Assembly: GCA_039024315.1 (NCBI GenBank)
Contig: JBCCQN010000068.1
Span: forward strand, 1-35,945
DNA length: 35,945 nt
Direction of reading: 5' to 3'
Origin: JBCAWW01 sp039024315
GTDB taxonomy: Bacteria; Bacteroidota; Bacteroidia; J057
Shown: positions 25,624 to 31,436 of the stretch, piece after piece
Position numbering within the stretch: position 1 is the stretch's first letter
How the letters are laid out: each line of letters starts with the position of its first letter
Made by a program: the position numbers and the translations under genes
The notes under the pieces: model-generated
Told to the model about the DNA's origin: nothing
Database searches by the model: none
What the model saw: only the letters and a program-made list of their open reading frames with translations

Positions 25624-27054
25624 ATGCATACTCGGATCTTTACGCTTAGCTTATGTTGCCTCTTAAGTATGGGGCTAAAGGCGCAAGACACCCTGCGCAC
25701 CTTCGTTTTTGGGCACAGCTTGATCAATCATGAATTTCAAGTCAATGTTACTCCTAGTCAAGAGACTTCGGTACCCCATTGGTTTCACTTTTTGGCCGAG
25801 GAAGCTGGATATGATTATGAGCTTAGTGGACAATATGGCTTTTTGACTACTCATGTCAATCTACCTCCGATTGCGCAATGGGGATTTGATTTTGTACCTC
25901 CGGCTTGGGATTCTGATAATGAGCCTTTTAGTGCGGCCAACTTTGGTAATATCCTCATTACTCCGGGTAATTTTATCCAATATCAAGCGCCCACTTTACC
26001 CTATTTCAATAGTACTTTGACTCCTTTAACCGCGACAGATTCTATCTTTGATTGGGTCAATTTGCAGCAAGATTCATTAGATCTCTATATTTATGAAAAT
26101 TGGCCTGATATGGCAGGCTTTCTAGGAGCCGGCTTTCCTCCCACAGCGGCAGAATGGACCGCTTACAACAACTATCTCAATGCTGGTTTTCACGATTGGT
26201 TTTTGGAGTATCATGATTCCTTAGCGACAGCTTTTCCAAATCAGTGTGTCAGTATGATACCCGTTGGGCCAGTGATCAGTAGTCTGCTCAGTCAAAGTCC
26301 CTTCGATCAGATTCCGATCGATAGCCTTTATGAAGATGATGCCCCTCATGGTATGGCGACGACCTATTTTTTGGCAGCTATGGTTACCTATATGGCCATG
26401 TATCAGGAACAAACACCTCTAAGCTATACTGCGCCACCCATTATCCACAGTGTTATCCGTAATAATTATAGCACAGTCGTAACGCACATTTGGAATGAGC
26501 TACAAAATTTTAATTACCCCAATGGTGATAGCCGAGTTTTTTGTACGAGCGCTAGCGTTTTATCCCTAGCCGAGATGGATTTTAGCGGCATTGCCAAAGG
26601 GGGAAGCGTTCAGCTCAGCTGGAAAGTTGAAAATAATCCTCAAAGAGCAAGTTTTCATATCGAGCATCGAGTGCAAGGCCTCCCTTGGCAAGAGATAGGG
26701 AGTCTTTTTTCGCCTACTGCTGCGCAGAACTATCAGTTTGGACACCTTGGGGCAGCTGCTCATTGGAATTATTATCGCCTCAAAGACGTGAGCATAAACG
26801 GGGGAGAGCAATACTCTTCGGTCATCAAAGTTTGGGTCGATCCCAGTCAGATTATATCTCTCTACCCCAACCCCACGAGAGGTATCGTAAAGATAAGTGG
26901 CTTAGATTTAGTGAAACTAAAGGTAGTTGATGTCTTCGGACGTGAGCAAAGGGACTGGCGATATACTGATGAGGGCGTCGATTTGCAGGCCTTAGCCGCT
27001 GGCGTTTACTTTTTACGTACAGAAAGAGGTACGTTTCGGGTGATAAAGCAGTAG
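25624..27054 (+). CDS. SGNH-like secreted protein with T9SS sorting domain
   Basis: A signal peptide (MHTRIFTLSLCCLLSMGLKA) precedes a domain of about 290 residues. Its first strand reads TLRTFVFGHSLINHEF, the position and shape of the SGNH-hydrolase block I (G-S-L). The later DDAPHGMATTYFLAAMVTYM could carry the Asp-x-x-His pair of block V. It is therefore a possible esterase-like protein, but block II and III residues are unclear. A linker (VQLSWKVENNPQRASFHIEH, YYRLKDVSINGG) leads to a T9SS type A domain (ISLYPNPTRGIVKIS, LAAGVYFLRTERG, FRVIKQ). Export to the surface is well supported; catalytic function is tentative. Confidence 0.7.
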   Translation: MHTRIFTLSLCCLLSMGLKAQDTLRTFVFGHSLINHEFQVNVTPSQETSVPHWFHFLAEEAGYDYELSGQYGFLTTHVNLPPIAQWGFDFVPPAWDSDNEPFSAANFGNILITPGNFIQYQAPTLPYFNSTLTPLTATDSIFDWVNLQQDSLDLYIYENWPDMAGFLGAGFPPTAAEWTAYNNYLNAGFHDWFLEYHDSLATAFPNQCVSMIPVGPVISSLLSQSPFDQIPIDSLYEDDAPHGMATTYFLAAMVTYMAMYQEQTPLSYTAPPIIHSVIRNNYSTVVTHIWNELQNFNYPNGDSRVFCTSASVLSLAEMDFSGIAKGGSVQLSWKVENNPQRASFHIEHRVQGLPWQEIGSLFSPTAAQNYQFGHLGAAAHWNYYRLKDVSINGGEQYSSVIKVWVDPSQIISLYPNPTRGIVKISGLDLVKLKVVDVFGREQRDWRYTDEGVDLQALAAGVYFLRTERGTFRVIKQ

Positions 27055-27112
27055 GTAGCGGAAGATCACAGTAAAGGCCTCTAGACGCAAGCTGCAGGAA
27101 ATGTTTTTCCAC

Positions 27113-27391
27113 TCAATCTTTAAAAGTGTAACCAAGTCCCAGACCAATACCACCGACTCCAAGGTCAGCCCGAAAGAAAAAGGGCGCTTTGGGTTTCTGA
27201 TAGTGATAGCCCAAAGTCAGTAAAGGGAGTACATTAGTAAAAAAAAGGTCCGCTTGAAAGCGACCAAATATGACGCCTGCTTTAGTTTCAAAGTGATGAT
27301 TACCTTGACCAGTCCAGAGAGAAACTGATAGATGCCCTCCCAGATTAGGAGGATAATTAAAAGTGACGGCTGGAGTTAGATTAGATACTCG
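27113..27391 (-). pseudogene. Remnant of an outer-membrane beta-barrel gene (C-terminal part)
   Basis: On the minus strand an open frame of 92 codons runs from just after a TAA (27392-27394) to TGA (27113-27115). It contains no ATG start. It reads like a barrel C-terminus: PAVTFNYPPNLGGHLSVSLW, FGRFQADLFFTNVLPLLTLG, YHYQKPKAPFFFRADLGVGG, GLGLGYTFKD. The alternating strands and the FRADLGVGGIGLGLGY ending are typical of Bacteroidota barrel proteins of 180-220 aa. The N-terminal signal peptide and first strands are missing, so the gene appears truncated. The gap 27055-27464 holds nothing else I can support. Confidence 0.6.
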
Positions 27392-27464
27392 TTAATGAAG
27401 ATCTAGGCAATAGACACTTTGTAGAAGGCATAACAGAAGGTTCAATTTCCATTGGATAAATCGC

Positions 27465-27920
27465 TTATCGCTTTATGAGTCGGCCACTAGCTACTCTTTC
27501 ATCAAGCTGGATGCGATATAAATAGAGTCCTTCTGGCAAATGACTCAGTTCCAAAATATGCGTTTGGCGACTAGCCGCGACCAATGTCCCTTGGCTATCA
27601 TAGAGTAAAATGTTGTCAATCTTTTGACCCTTGATCGAACGCACAGATAAGGTCTCTTGGACAGGATTGGGGTAGATGCTGATACCCGTAATGGAGGAGG
27701 CCTCGAGCCCTAGGACTAGCTCTTGGGGATAAAATCCATCGGCAAGGCTACCTTGGTAGCCGCCCCAAGCCAAGCGTTCCGCGAAGCGGCCCAAATCAAC
27801 ACTATACATGCTAAAACCTGCTGCTCGATACCAATCCATAGTATTGTCATGGGTGGTAAAGATCAACTCCCAATTTTGGTCGCCTTCGAGGTCAACAATA
27901 AGCGGCATAGAAAACATCAT
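27465..27920 (-). CDS. 3' part of a frameshifted FG-GAP/T9SS gene
   Basis: This 151-aa frame starts with a final FG-GAP/VCBS unit (PLIVDLEGDQNWELIFTTHD) and ends with a T9SS type A domain (ISIYPNPVQETLSVRS, LPEGLYLYRIQLDER, SGRLIKR). It has no signal peptide and would not be secreted alone. It is the continuation of the gene at 27940-29193 in another frame; the combined product would be about 570 aa. It also contains GCGTTCCGCGAAGCGG (27774-27789), a copy of the dispersed palindromic motif. Confidence 0.7.
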   Translation of the reverse strand: MMFSMPLIVDLEGDQNWELIFTTHDNTMDWYRAAGFSMYSVDLGRFAERLAWGGYQGSLADGFYPQELVLGLEASSITGISIYPNPVQETLSVRSIKGQKIDNILLYDSQGTLVAASRQTHILELSHLPEGLYLYRIQLDERVASGRLIKR

Positions 27921-27939
27921 TACCCCTGGTCTGATACTG

Positions 27940-29193
27940 TCAACTTAGCTGATCGTTGAAGTCGAAAAGCTGAAGCTGGTGTTGATAGTATCTTCCTGTG
28001 CTAGCGGTGTCTTCGTTGAGGGGAAAGATCAATTCGTCATAGCCATCCTCGTCCCAATCAAGGGCCAAGCCTGAGCAAAGTTGAAAGGGAAATCCCACCT
28101 CAGACCATACTAATTGGCCATTACTGCCATCAAGCAATAGGCGGACGCTACTTTGATAAAATGGCCAATTGCCAAATGAAGCGGTCGTGAAAATATCTGG
28201 ATTCTCATCTCCCGTAAATTGACCAATAGTGGGCGAAACATAAAAGTCATGCAGGGGCTCTGTATGTCGCCACAATTCCTGTTTCGTATGGCCGTCGATG
28301 GCGATTAGGTTTTCCCGCAATTGCGGAACGATAATATCTGGAATGCCGTCAAGGTTGAGGTCGGCAAGGCTCGGAACCGCAATAAAGCCCTTACTGGGAT
28401 GGCTCAATAGCGCTCGAGCATGCGTTAGACCATTTTGTATAAAGTCGCTTAGGCGGAGCTCCCACAAACTACCTCCAACGGTCTCGCCACCACTACCAAA
28501 AAGGATGTATGGGTCTCCTATTTGCTGATAATCCACCAGCAGGGGAGAACAGTAAGTTTCTTGGCCATCTGGCATAGTATCGACTTGGATGATAGTCCCA
28601 TTGGCTCCATTGATGGCGAGCAAATAGCCTGGAGGCCGTTCTGGGTCCGCAGGATTGATATTTGGATCACCTCCATTTGTGATAATCAGCTCTGGGATGC
28701 TATCGCCGTTTTGATCCTCGACCCATTGGGGGAGATAAAAGTTGAACCAATTGCTGTCGAGGGGATTGCCTTGATTATCGGACCAAAACTCCCATATCAA
28801 AAAACCATTACGGCCATCTAGCGCCATTAATTGAGCATTGCGGCCACTGATGATCACGTCCTGAGTGCCATCCTGATTGAGGTCCGCAAAGATAGGACTA
28901 CCATATATTTGATCGCGAGCGTAGCGTTGCCAGAGGATTTGGCCGTTGCTGCCGTCGAAGGCGTAGATCCCTTGAGGAGAAGGGGCATCCTCGATACCGG
29001 CTCCTATGATGATGTCTTGGATACTATCGCCATTGAGATCGATCGTTCTCGGAGAAGAAAAAGTAGAAACTTCACTGATTTGGACTTGCCAATTGAGGGG
29101 CAGGCTTTGTGCTAAGATGACAGGCATTTTTGCAAATGCAAAAAAAGCCAACAGAGCTAATAATAGTAGCTTTTGTGATCTTGAGCTTGGCAT
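27940..29193 (-). CDS. 5' part of a frameshifted FG-GAP repeat secreted protein
   Basis: From ATG 29193 the product starts with a signal peptide (MPSSRSQKLLLLALLAFFAFA). It continues with repeated FG-GAP/VCBS and PQQ-like units: DLNGDSIQDIIIGAG, DLNQDGTQDVIISG, DQNGDSIPELIITNG, DLNLDGIPDIIVPQL, each with a calcium-binding-like D-x-(N/D)-x-D pattern, plus YAFDGSNGQILWQ-type strands. This gives a beta-propeller. It ends abruptly at LFDFNDQLS. Removing one T among 27945-27946 (plus strand) joins the frame into DQLVDSIRPGVMMFSMPL and on to the T9SS domain at 27465-27920. So the gene is either truly broken or carries a sequencing error. Confidence 0.78.
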   Translation of the reverse strand: MPSSRSQKLLLLALLAFFAFAKMPVILAQSLPLNWQVQISEVSTFSSPRTIDLNGDSIQDIIIGAGIEDAPSPQGIYAFDGSNGQILWQRYARDQIYGSPIFADLNQDGTQDVIISGRNAQLMALDGRNGFLIWEFWSDNQGNPLDSNWFNFYLPQWVEDQNGDSIPELIITNGGDPNINPADPERPPGYLLAINGANGTIIQVDTMPDGQETYCSPLLVDYQQIGDPYILFGSGGETVGGSLWELRLSDFIQNGLTHARALLSHPSKGFIAVPSLADLNLDGIPDIIVPQLRENLIAIDGHTKQELWRHTEPLHDFYVSPTIGQFTGDENPDIFTTASFGNWPFYQSSVRLLLDGSNGQLVWSEVGFPFQLCSGLALDWDEDGYDELIFPLNEDTASTGRYYQHQLQLFDFNDQLS

Positions 29194-29273
29194 AGCCAAA
29201 TTTAGGGATAAAAAACCAAAATATATTTGCTAATAAAATTAGAAATACTAATATTTGTGTCAAATAGGTTGGC

Positions 29274-29714
29274 ATGCTGTCTGAATTCTTTCCATACCAT
29301 ACTGAGAAGGCACTTTGGTTAGAGACCGAACGAATGGATCTCCCTAATCAAGCTTTGTGGGCCTTGTTTGACGAGGTTGGGACAGCAGGTTTGACTGAGC
29401 AGTTATATTTGTTGGCTTGCCGTGAAAAGTTAGCATTACTACAAGAGAGGGTAGAGGAGGTGCGCAAACAATTAGGGGTGAAGCATAAGCATCCTCTATT
29501 TTTGACTTTACAGCAGATGAGCTTGCAGATTTTACAGGAGATGCAAGCAGGGCAAGAAACGATTTCTACGATACTTTTTAGCCAGTCGGCCGGCCGAGTG
29601 GAGATTATGCATCAATTACGTCAGCATTTATACACTATCTGCTTTCTCATTGAAGAGTGGAGAATTCTGTTGCAAAAGTCCCTTGGTACTTTGTTGCAGT
29701 CTTATTATAACTAA
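29274..29714 (+). CDS. Helical cytoplasmic protein of unknown function (146 aa)
   Basis: The protein has no signal peptide or membrane segment and is predicted nearly all helical, with Leu-rich amphipathic segments (LYLLACREKLALLQERVEEV, FLTLQQMSLQILQEM, FLIEEWRILLQKSLGTLLQS). No family is recognised. It is divergent from the FG-GAP gene with an 80-bp gap and is followed 41 bp later by a strong symmetric hairpin terminator, so it is a single-gene unit. Confidence 0.6.
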   Translation: MLSEFFPYHTEKALWLETERMDLPNQALWALFDEVGTAGLTEQLYLLACREKLALLQERVEEVRKQLGVKHKHPLFLTLQQMSLQILQEMQAGQETISTILFSQSAGRVEIMHQLRQHLYTICFLIEEWRILLQKSLGTLLQSYYN

Positions 29715-29755
29715 GGCTTTTTTGAGGAGAAGCGTGAATAATCGAGTGAATAATA

Positions 29756-29783
29756 AAAGCCCAGAGTGAGCGCTCTGGGCTTT
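29756..29783. terminator. Symmetric hairpin terminator
   Basis: AAAGCCCAGAG (29756-29766) pairs perfectly with CTCTGGGCTTT (29773-29783) around six bases. The arms end in A and T runs, so it can act on both strands. It most likely ends the transcript of the gene at 29274-29714. Confidence 0.75.
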
Positions 29784-29938
29784 GTTATGAATATTTGAGT
29801 TGCCTTTTTAGTACTTAGGTAAATTACTTTCAGTTGCCTTTGTTTACGTTTGTTCCTTCGGAGAACGCCCTGCTCAATTCCAGTGCCTTTTTGGTTGGAG
29901 CAATTCGCGCAATTAGTCAACAAAAATCGGTCAACTCC

Positions 29939-29970
29939 CTTGCATAGCATATAGCATTATCCTAATTTAG
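29939..29970 (+). promoter_or_regulatory. Candidate promoter of the 29.97-30.25 kb RNA
   Basis: CTTG (29939-29942) is followed after 20 nt by TAATTTAG (29963-29970), seven of eight positions of TAnnTTTG, with the same spacing as the hisL promoter. The predicted start, about 29975, lies just before the first RNA hairpin at 29979. Confidence 0.4.
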
Positions 29971-29974
29971 AAGT

Positions 29975-30253
29975 GCGAGGTAACCGTTGTTACCGCCAAC
30001 AGGAAAGTAAGTCGGAGGAATAGACCAATGACGAGGCCTGTTGTTAAGTTTCACTTAAAGGAAGGAGGTACCAAAATGATTAGTTCCAGTTACTATTTCG
30101 TCGATTTCATCACCTGTAAGCTTCGTAAGAGTTAACAGCCTGATGGTTTGTACCTTCGATAGCTTGGTGAATTGCCCCACGGCATAGATAAAGAAATCGA
30201 AGTTAACTAAGGAATAAGTCCAATACCGTAGCGGGTGTTGGACTTCTTTTTTT
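29975..30253 (+). ncRNA. Candidate structured non-coding RNA, about 280 nt
   Basis: Between a promoter candidate and a strong terminator the plus strand can form several hairpins. GGTAAC/GTTACC (29979-29994) has a 4-nt loop and TTAAGT/ACTTAA (30044-30058) a 3-nt loop. A compound arm has GTTAA (30131-30135) with TTAAC (30203-30207) enclosing CTTCGAT (30154-30160) with ATCGAAG (30196-30202), with an apical TGCC/GGCA (30173-30184). It does not match RNase P RNA, tmRNA, SRP RNA or 6S RNA as I know them. It could encode a small peptide: ATG 30076 follows AAGGAAGGAGGT, an unusually perfect Shine-Dalgarno for this phylum, and gives 19 aa (35 aa from 30028). Confidence 0.4.
30216..30253 (+). terminator. 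Strong rho-independent terminator
   Basis: AAGTCCAATACC (30216-30227) pairs with GGTGTTGGACTT (30234-30245), 12 pairs including one G-U, around six bases. It is followed by CTTTTTTT (30246-30253). It points along the plus strand, although no plus-strand protein gene precedes it within 500 bp. Confidence 0.8.
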
Positions 30254-30257
30254 ACGG

Positions 30258-30362
30258 CTGCACCGAACGCTTTTTTGTGGTACGGCATGCCGGGCTAAAT
30301 GGGCCAGACCTTAGGCTAGGAGAGATAAGCTGTGCGCAAAAACTAAACGTTCTGCGCAGCAG
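30258..30362. repeat. REPIN-like palindrome pair, degenerate left arm
   Basis: CTGCACCGAACGC (30258-30270) and AACGTTCTGCGCAGCAG (30346-30362) are inverted copies of the motif seen at 25468-25549; the left arm has lost about three bases. They flank about 75 bp without coding potential. Structured repeat copy 2 begins 30 bp further on. Confidence 0.55.
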
Positions 30363-30391
30363 TAATCCCTAAATAAGTAGAAAGTAGAAAA

Positions 30392-30481
30392 TAAAAAGTA
30401 TCCAGTACAGAGAAAAAAAGTCTCTATAGACCATGTAGTCCAGTTTTCCTAAGTCTCAATACTGGATATTAACGTCTAAGT
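30392..30481. repeat. Structured dispersed repeat, copy 2
   Basis: This is the second copy of the 20392-20481 element, about 78% identical without gaps. Its ends pair fully: AGTATCCAGTA (30397-30407) with TACTGGATATT (30460-30470), 11 of 11 with one G-U. The inner hairpin is GTCT (30420-30423) with AGAC (30428-30431). The gap 29715-30509 therefore holds a terminator, the RNA candidate, a palindrome pair and this repeat, but no supported protein gene. Confidence 0.7.
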
Positions 30482-30509
30482 ACTCAATAAGGTAGAGTAC
30501 GAACTAAAA

Positions 30510-31421
30510 TCATCCCAAATAACGCTTTCTGAAAGCCTTCATCATGTGGACATTGATTGCCCATTGATCGGCTAGAGGTTGCTGAGTGTAGGGCACGGTA
30601 GGAAGGTAGTGGGGAGGGCCAAACTCTGTAAGGATGGTGAGCTTTTGTCCGGCTTCGCTTTTGTGTTTCACCACCTCATCCCACCAGGCAAAGTGTGCTT
30701 TTACGGTCTCTGCCCATTCAGGGGCGCGAGGATCCGTTACCTGTGGCCCCTCTTGATGTCCAATGCGAGTATGAATATGGTCAGTGCGACTGAGCGCTAA
30801 TTTTACGCTTTCTGCTTGATTTTCGAGCAATGACTCATGCACATTGGTCCAGTGAGATATATCGAGCGTCAGGCGTAGCTCAGGTATCTCTTCTATAAAT
30901 TGGCGACAAATATGGGCGGCGAAGAGGATCCGACCTCTATGGGTTTCATGATAGATGGGTACGCCGCTGCTTTGGGACAATTCGTTGGCGTAAAGAATGA
31001 TCTGAACGTTCTCCGCAAAGGAAAAATAATCCCTACCGGAATGACAGTTGACATACAAAGGATTTTGTTCCACGGCGGTGTTTAAGGCCCTTTTAAAGCG
31101 TTCAAAGTGAGCTTTGAAATCATTTTCGCTGACCCCTGCAAGCAAGCCAAAAGACAGATCATATTTTTTGAGGGCAGCAAACATGGCCTCTCTTTTGGGG
31201 CCGACACCTGGTAGCCAAGCTTCTATACCATCATAGCCTTCTTTTTTAGCTGCTGCGCAGAACGCATCCCAGTCTCCCTTAAAGCCCCAATTAGTAGCCA
31301 TTACTGTGAGGCTAAACTCCGCATTTCGTTTGAATGTGGGAGCGGCAATACCTTCTATCCCCAAGGCAGCGAGACTCCCCATGGACAGCAAACTTTTGTT
31401 CATAAAACTTCTGCGATTCAT
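30510..31421 (-). CDS. Tat-exported sugar phosphate isomerase/epimerase-like TIM barrel
   Basis: The N-terminus MNRRSFMNKSLLSMGSLAAL is a twin-arginine signal (RRSF), so folding occurs before export. The 303-aa protein is a xylose-isomerase-like TIM barrel (AP endonuclease 2 family), with EGYDGIEAWLPG, the metal-type residues in VNCHSG, IYHETHRGR (with a Glu), LTLDISHWT, DHIHTRIGHQEGPQ and ILTEFGPPHY. The conserved E, D-x-x-H, H and E positions suggest an intact divalent-metal site. Substrate is unknown; periplasmic members act on sugars or inositols. Its coding strand contains GCGTTCTGCGCAGCAG (31250-31265), a copy of the dispersed palindromic motif. Confidence 0.85.
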   Translation of the reverse strand: MNRRSFMNKSLLSMGSLAALGIEGIAAPTFKRNAEFSLTVMATNWGFKGDWDAFCAAAKKEGYDGIEAWLPGVGPKREAMFAALKKYDLSFGLLAGVSENDFKAHFERFKRALNTAVEQNPLYVNCHSGRDYFSFAENVQIILYANELSQSSGVPIYHETHRGRILFAAHICRQFIEEIPELRLTLDISHWTNVHESLLENQAESVKLALSRTDHIHTRIGHQEGPQVTDPRAPEWAETVKAHFAWWDEVVKHKSEAGQKLTILTEFGPPHYLPTVPYTQQPLADQWAINVHMMKAFRKRYLG

Positions 31422-31436
31422 ATATTGATCCTTTGA

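Noticed and set aside
28298..29115. Several plus-strand frames opposite the FG-GAP gene.
   Set aside because: They are shadows of the repeated calcium-binding motifs on the minus strand and show no family features.
29711..29950. Minus-strand 79-codon frame.
   Set aside because: It contains the symmetric terminator hairpin of the neighbouring gene, and its composition is not protein-like.
29960..30058. Minus-strand reading KLNNRPRHW resembling an IS30-type transposase C-terminus.
   Set aside because: Only a few residues match, the rest of the frame does not, and no other transposase remnants or terminal repeats are present.
29973..30253. Possible group II intron start (GTGCG at 29973) for the RNA candidate.
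   Set aside because: No domain V sequence, no reverse transcriptase and a terminator after 280 nt; the GTGCG match is too short.
30055..30288. Minus-strand 77-codon frame across the RNA candidate, with a RiPP-leader-like end (LTGDEIDEIVTG).
   Set aside because: It runs through the strong plus-strand terminator and hairpins, has no neighbouring maturation gene and no recognisable family; the palindromes explain the sequence better.
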